From the NCBI GenBank assembly GCA_037157565.1, contig JAZHRO010000039.1, forward strand, positions 43,028,001 through 43,092,000: DNA of 64,000 nt, given 5' to 3'. The notes under the pieces were generated by a model that saw only the letters and a program-made list of their open reading frames with translations, searched no databases and was not told the DNA's origin. Below are positions 10,744 to 22,700 of the stretch, piece after piece (the first letter of the stretch is position 1; each line of letters opens with the position of its first letter). Source of the DNA: Thalassia testudinum (Eukaryota; Streptophyta; Magnoliopsida; Alismatales; Hydrocharitaceae). The translations under genes and the position numbers were made by a program.

Positions 10744-13700
10744 GCCCATACTAATAGTGCATTCAAGAAATAAAAAAAAAAATTCCCTTTAAAAAAAAGT
10801 GCCAAAAAAGGTGGAAATTCTGCTCAAATTTGAAAATACTTAGGGCTAGTTTGGATGGAGAGATAGATTTTATGGGATAATTTTTTTGCAGCTGGGTTAT
10901 CCTTTATTTTTGTTTGGAAGTCATAAATGTCATCTTGGTGGGTTAACATGTGACTGTTTGGAAAGTTTTTGGGTTAACCTGTGAAAACACATGGGATAAC
11001 CTACAAAAAAAACTTATCCCACATTAACCCTAGAATAACCTATCCCGGGTTAAGTCATCTTAACTCGGGTCAAAATATCCTTCCCACCAAACAAGGTTAA
11101 CCTCTATTTTGATGGGTTATCCCCCTTACCAAATTAGGCATTATGTAATGAAAAACAAATGAAAATGAATTTCTTAATTAATTTCATTTCACTAGACAGA
11201 GAAATTACCAAAATAGAAGGATTTCTTATAACATTGAAAAAGAAAAGCACTTTTTTCTTCTTTCAATTATTTTCTTTGGTTTAAGCCCAGATTATTTAAC
11301 TTGGTAGAATTTCGTACCAAATGCATGGAGAGGAAACACGCAATATATAGTCAGGAAGTAGGATTCTTTATGGTTTCCTTTTTTACCATGTTTCTATATC
11401 AGAAATCTTTAATTTATATTGACGCATATATATATTTTTTGAAAAATAGAAGTTACTTTTTCTTGGTATCTTCATCTAGTACTAGGCAGTGCATAAAACC
11501 ACTCTAAGATTAAAACAAAATAATGTCCAAAATTCTCAAATATGGGTTTAATTTCTAAGAGATTACTTAGACCAACTTACTATATATATTTTTAGGGTTT
11601 TTACATATATGTTCTTGTAAATTTTGGAAAGGACATATACGCCCCTTCTTATTTCATATTTACATATATATCATTTGTATTGACATATATGTCATCAAAA
11701 AGTTCAACTTATTAACTTGCATATCCTTAAGAAAAGAATAGAGTAAAGAATTAAAGAGTTTTTTTAATACCCCTCTAAATTTATCTCCATTTTTCCAAAC
11801 CAACCCCTCAACCCCATCCATTAACCATCTCTAAAGTAGCTTTGCAATAATAGCTTCCTCTCCGCCATCACCTTTGCGACGGTGATTATGCTCATCATGC
11901 CATGCTGCCTCATGAATGCCACTGTGATCAGCTCTCTGCAGGTGGGATCAGGGAGTGATTGGAGGGGGCGTGGGGGAGAGGAGGAGCAGGAGGGGGGCTC
12001 TCTGCAGATGGAGGAGGGGGTAGGTAAGCAAAGGGGGTGTTGGCCAGATTGGGATTAGAGGAAATGGGGGAGGAGCATGAGCTCTCTGCAGTGTAGGAGT
12101 AGGATTTAAGGGGTGGTGAGTGGCAGAGGCGCTTAGATTTGAGGGGTTGCGATAGCAGTGCTCAAATTTGAGGAGAAGGCTATAGTGTAATGCTCAGATA
12201 TGAGGAGGAGGGGGATTGAAGGAGACGAGAAGGGGGTGGTCTTGGGAGGTGGATCGGAGGAGATGGGTGGGGTGGGGGGAGTTGGAGAGAGGAGAGGAGT
12301 TGGTGGCTTGTTGGTGTGAAAAACAAAATAAAAGTACTTACATATAAAAATCTCTATTATTTAGTCCCAATAGTTGATAGGGTATCCAAACATGGAAATG
12401 GACATTTTTTAGGAATATATACGTAAATACGAAATAAGCAAGGGAATATATGTTTTTTTCAAAATTTACATCGGTATATATATAAAAACCCCTAGATTTT
12501 TGTGTCCACAAATAAAATTTCCTATCTCCACCACTCTGCATCTAGTATTCATGGCTTCCCTTATTATGGCCTTAATGACGTTTATGTGCCACAACATTCC
12601 CCTATCCCTTCCATTATTAGGTTTTGGATGGCAGCATCTCAGATACCAGTTGACCAAGTTTTGTTGCTGTCACACCATTGGTTCTCTCCTATTCATGGAA
12701 ATGGCAGTTATAAATAACTGGGCATGGTAGTTTGCATTTCAAGTTTATGAACGAGCATCACGATGGCTTCTCATTTTTCATATAAATGGAAACCTGTAAT
12801 GTGAAAAAGATATATGGAAGGGACCATCTTCCACTGGACAACTTATCTGGGAATCAGTTGCTTCCTTGAATTTTTCTTTCTTTCTTTATCTTTTTGATCA
12901 CATAATCAACCGTTAGCATTGCTTATCAGAAAATGACATGAACCATTGCGAAAGGATGGCAATTTTGACCACTTTTCGCTACTGAATTTTAATATGGTGA
13001 TGGCTCCCTGTGGATTCTTTACACATCAAATTTGTGAATGTGAGAGGGCCATTATAACTATCTGAATTGTGAAAGAATTACAAAATGCTTAAAGCCCTTG
13101 AACTAACATCAGGGATGTGCCTTGAATTGAAACATGAACTCTTTAATATCTGATGCAAATGATTGAGGCATAGCTATTTCTTTCCTTCAATTTACCCGAG
13201 ACTATTGTCATCTTATTTTATATGTGAAAAGAGTTTTCCTCGTACTTTCATCTATCCAGATAGGAAAATCTAACTTGATGCAAAGTAATACATGTTTGCT
13301 TCATCATAATCTCAGGAAACAAGTGCTGAGCATAGTAAAACAGTGGATATCGTTGAAGTTGCAGATCCTGTGCCTCAGGATGATTTCAAAGCAACAGATT
13401 TAAATAAGTATGTTATTTTCCCTTTTTCGAAATTGGTCTATTTTTCACTTATAGCTGAATGCTGGTGTATGGGAGATTATAGCGATAAGTTATTGCATGC
13501 ATTGGTTAGTATTCTTTTAAGGATGAAGTACTTGATTATGGCTTATTAGGTTACTAACTTTCCTTTCTGCTGAGTTCTGAATATTCATAAACATTAAGTT
13601 GTAGGTGCATAAGTGATTAGGCACCGCATTATACTTAAATGATGGTTTTGATAATAACAAACATTTCAAGGAATTGAGATTAAAATTGGATTTTATGTAT

Positions 13701-16700
13701 AGATATTGTAAGAATGTTTTTCAAGTTGAAGCTCTCTTGACGAAATTCGAAGCCAAGAAGAAGGAGGAGGTGATACCTTTCAAGTTTAGGTTTCTTTGTA
13801 TTATAGGAATTGAGTTATATTTTTATATTTTTTAGAATGTAAAGAGAGCCCCAATTGGATTCCATTCTAATAACATAACTAGGGCATCACATGCATATGT
13901 CATTAAAATTACCACACTCTAGCTAAATAAGTCAAAAATATGATAAAACTTGACTTTAGGCGTTAGTGGATTATGCTAGAATCTTATAGAAGTTAAAAAC
14001 ACCTTTTGGACAGTTAGAGGGATTTTTACAGTCCATCTAACGTTAGGTATTCATTACCTAACGTTAGGCAGTGGGCCTGGGGTCATTTGGAAGGTCCAGA
14101 AATTAATGAACTTTGCACCAAATTTTGTACCTAATTTAAATAGTTGACCTAGATAAGTCCTTTTGGGCCAATTTGGGTGCGGACAAAAGCTAGTGAACTT
14201 TATACATAACTGAAGACCTAACGTGAGATAAAACACGTTTTAACCCAAATCAATTAGCCGTTGGCAGACTTTTTGGGAAACTTTTTAAACGGTGGATTGA
14301 GGCCTTTTTGCATAGTCCCACCCTCTATATATGGGAATGCATTTCCCACCATATAAAGGTTAGAGAACACATATACAACACTAAAAAAAAAAAGGCACAC
14401 ATAAGCTCACATTCAGCTCAAATCTCAAAATTGGTGTTCTAAGTGGTGCTGGAAGCTCTCAACCTTGAAGTGCATCTTGCTTAGAGCTCAATCACCTTCA
14501 ACTCCCTCTTGCGCTACACTTCTACAATCACTAAGGGAGTTTTTCTAAGCCTCTTAGAAAGCTCATTCATTTAATTGATTGCATATCTTTTTAGGATTAT
14601 CCATAGGAGCAAAATATTAGTTTAATTTTAGTTTTTCTCTCTATATTTATCTCTTGTAATCTAAGAATCCAGATTGTGAGTTCCTCTCTTCTCGAGTGAG
14701 AGGGGTTTCTCTTGATTGGGAAATCAAGAGGGTTTGTAAAATGGTTTTTGTGCTGTGAGTTGTTGTGGTTTGCATCTGAATTAATTGTCTTCACTTGTTT
14801 CATAATTTTTTTAAAATTGTCATTAGTTTACCGCCTAAAGCACTATTCACCACCCTCTAGTGCTTTCATAATTACCCTTGTACTAGGTAATTTTCGTTTT
14901 CATGGAGGGGTTATTCAAAACTGCCTTAAACAAGTTAAGTTCTTTGTATCTAATTTGGCAATAGACTACAAATCTAGTCAACTGTTACTGAAGCAATCCT
15001 TATGTTCTAAAAATAAATGATACAGTCCAGCAAATTCAAAATTGGATTGGGATATTGGACTTGGATGTCTACTCACCAAATCTAAATATTTTGAGACTTT
15101 GGAGTCCCTGTGCTTGTTAATCTTTTGAAAATCATGATATTTTATATTGTTTATCCCTGTTAGCCTTTATTTTAGTGACTTAGGTCAGTTTTACATATCT
15201 GAATCTGAAGGGCCTGTATCTACCTTTCAATCTACTTTGGACAAATTCCAGCTTCTCGCTTATTCATGTTCCTGAGCATTCTTCGTTGAAATCATTCCTG
15301 TATTAGATCAATATCCAATACGAATTTGAATTACAATGGACTAAATTACTATCCAATCATTTTTCGATACACTAATGACCGTTGATAAGCAATCTACGCC
15401 CACATTCTTCATATTTGATATGAGGAACTAATTGACAACATGAATTTACATACATCCAAATTATGTCCTGTCTCTAGGAATGAGGGAATAACCAGATATA
15501 AAGGGAACCGGGCGGGAGAACTATTTAAGAAAGGTGAGGGAGCAATCATCTATGATAAATTAGGGCTCATTTGGAAGACCCTCAGAACAAAATATCTGAT
15601 ATTTGTACTTTTGATTTGATTACTTTCTTAGCTCCTTGGCTGTAGTCATTGCCAATCTAATGGGTGCAGATCTGAAACAAAATGAAATTTACTTCTAGCA
15701 TGTATAGAGAGGATTAATGGATTTTGGTAGTGCTCTGTCCAAGCCCTTTAGTTAGGAAGCACATTCATTTGGACTCTGAATGCTCACCAAATACATGCAG
15801 TTTTGTAGGAATTCATGAAAAATGTAATTGCCTTGACTACCTGTTGTTATGGAGTCTAGTTATTTATTTGTTCTATTGGTATTATGTGGTGCTATGTATA
15901 TTTTATTTTCTTTATGGGGTGTTACGGTAATTTGCACCCACCTCTCTCTATATAAAGAGAGGTAGGGTTAAAGAATAAAGTTGAGTTCATTTTTCCCAAC
16001 TTGGTATCAGAGCGTCGATCCTAGATCGGTGGTCTGGTATCCCACCTCTCACAGATCTCCGTATGCCTCCACCAAAAACCCTAATCCTCCTGGTACACAC
16101 CCACGAGAGGCGGCTCTGGCGAACCACCCACTGCCGTTGGCCCTAGCAGGTCGCCGCCATGGTCGCAGTTGCTGTTGGCTTTAGCGAGCCTCCTCCGAGT
16201 GCCACAAAGCGCTGCCGCCCCTTGCAAGCGATGATTTGCGCTCCTCGAGGCACTGTAGCGCTGCCTCTCACGTTGCTCATCGATCGTAGGTTGCAACGCT
16301 GCCCGGAGGTGGCAGCGCCGCCCCTGGACCATAGCCCCCGACCTCAGAGCGCCGCCCTTGCGTTGCCCCTGACCTCAGAGCAGCGCTGCCCAACCTCAGA
16401 GCACCGCCGCCTATTGTCGGCAGGTCGCGGTGGTGGCCCTCGGGGTCCTACAGTGCCATCTCTAAACCACTGGCAGTAGCCTAACAGATCGCTAGTGAAC
16501 TAGCAGGCCGGCAGCGGCGGTAGATCGACAGGTTGGCCCTCTTTTCAACGACAAGGAGGGTAGGTGCTCCTGGATAGCCATGCTAGGATGGTTCCCTGCA
16601 TTTTAGTGTGGCCTCCATTGGTTCTAGGGGTTCCTTTGAGGTCTTTGATCTAATCTCCAAGTGATGTATGCTTAGATCTCGTGACCAGGGGTTCATCTTC

Positions 16701-19700
16701 TATATTTCTGACCTTCATGATTTGAAATTGGTGATTCAGATTTATTTTCTAGGTTTATCCTTCCTCTCAGGGCACAATGGCATTATTAGGGTTGTCAGAA
16801 ACGTCATTGGATATCACTGCAGAGGTTGGAAAGTATAAAAACCCGTTCTTTCAGCCTATTCCTAGTGGTATTTCTACCACTCAAGAGTTGAGAGATGACA
16901 CTATGATTATTGCCCGGAGTGAGTATAAGAGACTACTCCAAGGTCATAGTCATCACGATAGACTTAAGGGACCAAGCGAATTGAGTTCCATTGCACATAA
17001 CAGGAATCAGAGTTGCTCAGAATGGCTTATGTATTCAAGAGCTTCACAGCATCTTAGTGGAGATCGGGATTACTTTACCCATCTTCATTCACTACCAACT
17101 AGTAGGGCTGTTCAGGTTGCAGATGGCTGACACTCCAAGGTGGTAGGTCAGGGCGAGGTACCGGCAACTTCTATATTGAGATTGCCCGATGTTTTGTATG
17201 TTCCAGACTTTCCTATGAGTCTTCTCTTAGTCAGCCAAATTACTAAGGAACTTAATTATTGTGCAATATTTAATGCTGTGGGATGCACTATTCAAGACAA
17301 ATTGATAGGGAAGGTGATTGGCAGTGGACATGTAGAACATGGGATTTTTCGATTGGCTCAGACTCTATTTGCATCTGCATGTCGAGGAGAGATATCTTGT
17401 ACACCTGGGAGTGCATTTTAGTAGCATCTCCGCCTTGGACACCTTCATTTGGATAGCCTTCGTCGAGTTATTCCACATATATCTCTTGTAACCCAGATTT
17501 GCTGTAATGCTTGTCAGTTAAGCAAGCATTGTCGTTCCTCCTACCCGATGAGTACTCATCCTGGATCGACAACCCTATTTGAGTTATTACACATGGATGT
17601 GTAGGGTCCGAGCAGAATACCAGACAGGCAAAGTCACCGTTACTACTTAGTAGTGGTTGATGATTTTTCACGTCTATCTTGGGTGTTTTTATTGAAGAAT
17701 AAATCAGATGTTGGATCTATCATTGAAAGTTTCATGTTGGAGGTTAAGAATTAGTATTCAGCCACTATTAAAGTAGTGAGATCTGATAATGCACTTGAGC
17801 TATGCACCATTAGGTTGTCTGCTTTCTATAGGTCCCATGGGATAGTGCACCAGACCACATGTGCTCATACTTCTCAGTAGAACGAGGTGGCTGAGAGGAA
17901 GCATAGACATCTTCTAGATGTGGCTCGTACCTTGTTAATCCACCATAGTGTGCCTTCGGTATTATGGGGAGATGCGGTTCTTACAGCTTGCTATTTGATC
18001 AATCGCATGCCCAGCTTAGTACTTCATGAGCAGATACCTTGGCATATATTGCACCTTGAGCAGGAGCTTTTTCATGTACTGCCACGTGTGTTTGGTTGTG
18101 CTGTATTTGTTCACATTCTTTCTCCAAGATGAGACAAGTTGGCATTACTAGCAGTTAAGTGCATGTTCTTGGGATATTCACGGACTTAGAAAAGATATAG
18201 ATGCTTCGATCCTCTTACTGGTAGGTATTATGTGAGCACCGATGTTACGTTTCATGAGTCTATTCCATATTTTTCTATTGCTGCCCGGAGTTTATCTCTT
18301 GAGGTTATGGAGGCTCTCATGCCTATACCTCCTATTCCCTTGGAGGCGGTACCTATATCTGCTCCCTCACCTACTACGATCAGTCCTGTGAAGTTCTCTG
18401 AACTCATTGTTACATATCAGCAACCTCATAGCACTTTTCAGATGCCACCTCCTACAGAAGCCACACATACTTCACCATCTCCATCTCAGGAGACCACAGA
18501 TAGGTTGCAGAATGATGATAAGACACCATTTGATAATAGATGCCTGGATGATGATCTTTTTGCTTCACAGCCAGTACAGGAGGATCAGATAGCGGAGCTT
18601 GACCTTCCTATTGCCATTAGGAGGGCACCCTGTACCTGTGAGTCCAGATACCGTGTTGCAGGTAGTCTGGCTATTGATGGCCTTGGGTCAGCTTTTAGGA
18701 GCTTATGTCGTGCTCTTTCTGCCATATCAATCCCTGCGACCTACCAGCAGGCTATGCTTGATCCAAAGTGGCGCCAAGCCATGGAGGATGAGATGGTTGC
18801 TCTTAAGTCACGTGGTACTTGGGATCTTACACCTTTACCAGAGGGTGCTACAGTAATTGGCTGCAGATGGGTGTTTGTAGTCAAGTACAATCCAGATGGA
18901 TCCATTGCACGCTACAAGGCTCGACTTGTTGTTAAAGGGTTCACCCAGACATATAAGGTGGACTTTTTTGACACTTTCTCACTAGTGGCTTGGTTATCTA
19001 CAGTGAGAATTTTAATTTCTGTGGCAGTTCAGAGAGATTGGCATCTTTACCAGCTTGATGTGAAGAATACTTCTCTATGGAGATTTACAGGAGGTCTACA
19101 TGCAGCAGTCCCCCGGTTACGAGGTCCAGGGGGAGTGTGTATGCAAGTTGCAAAAGGCTATTTATGGCTTGAAGTAGAACTTGAGAGCTTGGTTTCAGAA
19201 GCTCTCTCAGGTGGTAGAGTCTGTGGGGTTCATCAGATCGTCTGCAGTTTGTTAGAAATATCGGAAAAGGTATTGTGGCTCTTTTGGTCTATATTGATAA
19301 CTTGATTATCACTGTTGATGATACAGTAGGTGTGGCTGAGATCAAACGGGCTTTGGCAGATCAGTTTGTGATGAAGGATTTAAGACCATTGAGATATTTT
19401 CTTGGGATAGAAGTAGCTCGTAGTAGGTGTGGTATTGTTCTATCTTAACGGAAATATGCCCTGGATGTTTTAAAGGAGACAGGTATGCTAGGAGCCAAGT
19501 CGGCAAATATTCCCATGGACCTTAAGGCACGATCGTATGATCATGATGCAGAGTTAGCGGATAGTAGATAGTATTGCCAGCTGGTGGGGAAGCTGCTTTA
19601 CTTGACAATTACTAGGCCAAATATTTACTTTGCAGTAGGGAAGTTGAGTCAGTTTATGGAGAAGCCTACCAGACAGCACTGGGATGTAGCTATGATGGTG

Positions 19701-22700
19701 TTCAGGTACTTAAAGAGAGCACCAGGACAGGGTCTTCTCTTCGCTAGGGGGACATCTATGATAGTAGTTGGATGCTCTGATGCAGACTATGCAGGTAGCC
19801 ATGATGACAGAAAGTCTACCATAGGGTTCTGTATGTATGTTGCAGGGAATCTGGTTACCTGGAAGAGTAAAAAATAGATTGTGGTGTCCAGACCCAGTTC
19901 TGAGTCTGAGTATCGTGCTATGGCTCATACATTGGCAAAGTTGATGTGGGTGAAATCCTTGCTGAGTGATCTACATGTACATATTGATGGGCTTTTGGAA
20001 CTACGATGTGATAATAGAGCTGCCACTTAGATTGTTAACAATCCCATGTTCCATGAACGCACCAAACATGTGGAGGTAGATTGCCATTACACCGGAGATT
20101 TGATCCAGAAGGTATTTATCTTCACCTCTCAGGTTACTTTAGAGGCGCAGGCTGCTGATATCTTTACCAAACCTCTGGTTGGATCCATTTTGATACATGT
20201 GTATCCAAGTTAAGCATGATTGATATCTATACTTTAGCTTGAGGGGGAGTGTTATGAAGTTTAACTATTTATTTATTCTATTGATGTTATATGGTACTAT
20301 GTATGTTTTATTTTTTTCGTGGGGTGTTACGGTAATTTGAACCACCTCTCTCTCTATATGAAGAGAGGTAGGATTAAAGAATAAAATTTGAGTCGTTCAT
20401 TTTTTCCGACTCCTGTTTAATATATCTTTTACATATCAAATCAGTAAACTGCATAGTGTAATCATCCAATTTTTATTATAGACATGTAATAGACAGATAT
20501 TTCTTTTTGCATCTTTTGTTTCCAGGGATGCCATTTTGTCAACATCAAGATATATCCTCTTTACCGGAGCTGCAATGCTGCCTCATCCTTCTAAGGTGTA
20601 CTTATTTATGTTGAAAGAACCGCTCGATGTCTTAAAATAATCATTTTTCTCATTGCTGTTTGTATACTACTTGGTTCTCTGAACATCATCCTTACCTTTC
20701 GTCCCTTTGTGGGGATATATCTTTTCTATCTTTTGCTTCAATCTTGCATGATCTGAAAGAAGGCAAAAATCCTTGCATGCATTTCCCCCAATTTGAATAC
20801 TCTGCAATGTCTTTGACGTGAATAACGTGCAATTAAACGACAGGCCTTGACAGGTGGGGAGGATGCCTATTTCGTGGCAGCGAGAAATTGGTTTGGTGTG
20901 GCTGATGGGGTTGGTCAGTGGTTCTTTGAAGGTAATTTCTCCAAGCGAAATTGATGCATAAATTTCAGAAATGGTTATTACTTTCAATAAGTTGTTTATA
21001 TTTGTGATTTTCAATGTATAAATCAGGTTGAAACGTATGTTTTGAGGTATAGGACTTAATGTTATCGCTTTTTGGGGGAAAATCAAGATTCCTTGTAGTA
21101 TCTTTGTTTCACTAAAGCTAATGTTTCATGTTCAGATGTGTTTGGGGATCAAGGTATACAGTATCACGTTATTACTCAAATGATCTGCAAGAAGAGAATT
21201 GTCAAAAATATTATGGGACTCAAATGCAAGTTTAGCAGGTGGGGCTGTGTTCCCTGATGGCCTGCTGTGCTTCTTTCTTCACAATGCATGAACACGGAAA
21301 GTTTCATGTCTCTTCGTTGAGATAGGACATTAGAGCATGTGGCCTTTCTTGAAAAAAAAGATATTATTATTATTGGGATTTGGAGCAGGCCACGTGGCAT
21401 GTGCCATGTGGCAGCATCTGAAGCCACATCAGAACCGGCTTCAAAGGGTCCAATTGGACCAATTTTGTGCACCAAGTTTGATTATTTCCTATTTTTAGTA
21501 AAGTTGATTTTAGGAATATGTCTGGGATTTGCCTTTAGGGGATGAGATATTTCCAAATGAGATAAGATCTTTCTCAATAAGATAAAATCTTTTGTTTCCC
21601 TTTTGTAGGGATATGTTCTCTCTATAAATAGAGAGTCTTCTCAACTATTCTAATTTGAGTCATTCAAATATTTTCAACGAAACTCAAGAGGACTCCTCTC
21701 CTCTCTACTTCTCTCTTCTCCACGTGTGGTGGCTCTCTCTCCCTCAAACTCCACGTCAAACAGCAGCAGCAGTATCAGGGAATTTCCTCCCTATTTTCAA
21801 CGTGGAAACAGTCTCACATTGGACTGTTTTTCCCACGCCAATCAGCCTCTATGCTTCTTTCATGCGTGCCAACTTCTACATGGTATCAGAGTAGGTATTG
21901 TAGGCTTGATTGGCGTGTGGTTGGAGGGTACATGCACAAAACAAAGAAAAATTCTCTTGTGTGTGCACCCTCTTGGCCACGCAAGGTCTTCATCATCGAC
22001 AAAGTCTCCTCATCACATTCGACGCCTTTCGTGGAGGAGAGTTGAAGAATGACGGAAACCACCCCCATAGTCTCCACCAAATTCGCGTTATCAAAGGGAG
22101 AAAGAATTAAGGAAAATGAGTTTAAAGAGAGATGTATCAAGTTATGAGGTTTGTAATCTTTATACTTTTTCAATTGGCACTTTATATCCTATTTTTTACC
22201 CTCCTTCGAAAGAGGAGATTTTTTCGGAAAAGAGATGTCAAATATCAAGTATGGGATTGCACTTCAAAGAAGTTGACATTACAATCCACGCAACGACTTT
22301 TGAGGTTGCGAAAAGATTAGCGGTTGATCTAAGAAGTTCCATTTTTAAAGTTACAGGATGCAGCGCGCCTGTGGCCAAGGTCATGTGCATCCTCCAAGTC
22401 AACATCATGGATGTACAAAACATCCACATGAAAGGCGTTGGGATAAGTACGGGAAACCACTACATACGGCTACTAGCACCTCATGTGTGGACACCCTTAC
22501 TCCTTCCGACCACGAGAAGATTAGGCCGTGTTCCTTGAAGAGTTGAAGACAACAGCAACCATCACAACGACTATTGAGGTCGCTAAAGAAGAAGCGACGA
22601 CTTCCAAGGTTGCAAAAAGCCTCGCCGTCATTCCTCCCAAGAAGAACTCGAAGCTTGAAGAAGATGAATGGTGGGCTTCAAAGAAGTCGACATTACAATC

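Larger units (their letters stand above)
10049..13315 (+). other. PP2C intron 1
   Basis: 3267 bp, GT...AG (CTCAG at 13311-13315). It contains a (GA)n tract, a MITE-like element and a long-TIR element listed separately. Elsewhere (10049-10706, 12495-13315) I see only AT-rich non-coding DNA. Confidence 0.75.
15845..20411 (+). mobile_element. Degenerate Ty1/copia retrotransposon with very short LTRs, inside intron 2
   Basis: The left LTR (15845-16001) and right LTR (20250-20411) are 157 and 162 bp and clearly homologous. The element is flanked by perfect CCTGT duplications (15840-15844 and 20412-20416). A primer-binding site for initiator Met tRNA (TGGTATCAGAGC, 16002-16013) directly follows the left LTR; the polypurine tract CTTGAGGGGGAG precedes the right LTR. 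The interior has protease, integrase, reverse transcriptase and RNase H in copia order. It carries many stops and at least two frameshifts, so it is not autonomous. Confidence 0.92.
13408..20525 (+). other. PP2C intron 2 (7.1 kb, transposon-filled)
   Basis: GT at 13408, AG at 20524-20525. It contains a solo copia LTR (13600-14868) and a copia element (15845-20411). The remaining 14869-15844 is AT-rich and I see nothing recognisable in it. Confidence 0.8.

Noticed and set aside
16002..16013. TGGTATCAGAGC as part of a tRNA gene
   Set aside because: Only the 12-nt primer complement is present, here and at 21881 and 55797; no cloverleaf surrounds it.
16159..16479. 106-codon ORF in the copia leader
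   Set aside because: GC-rich, Pro/Ala/Arg composition; no gag features and no conservation evidence.
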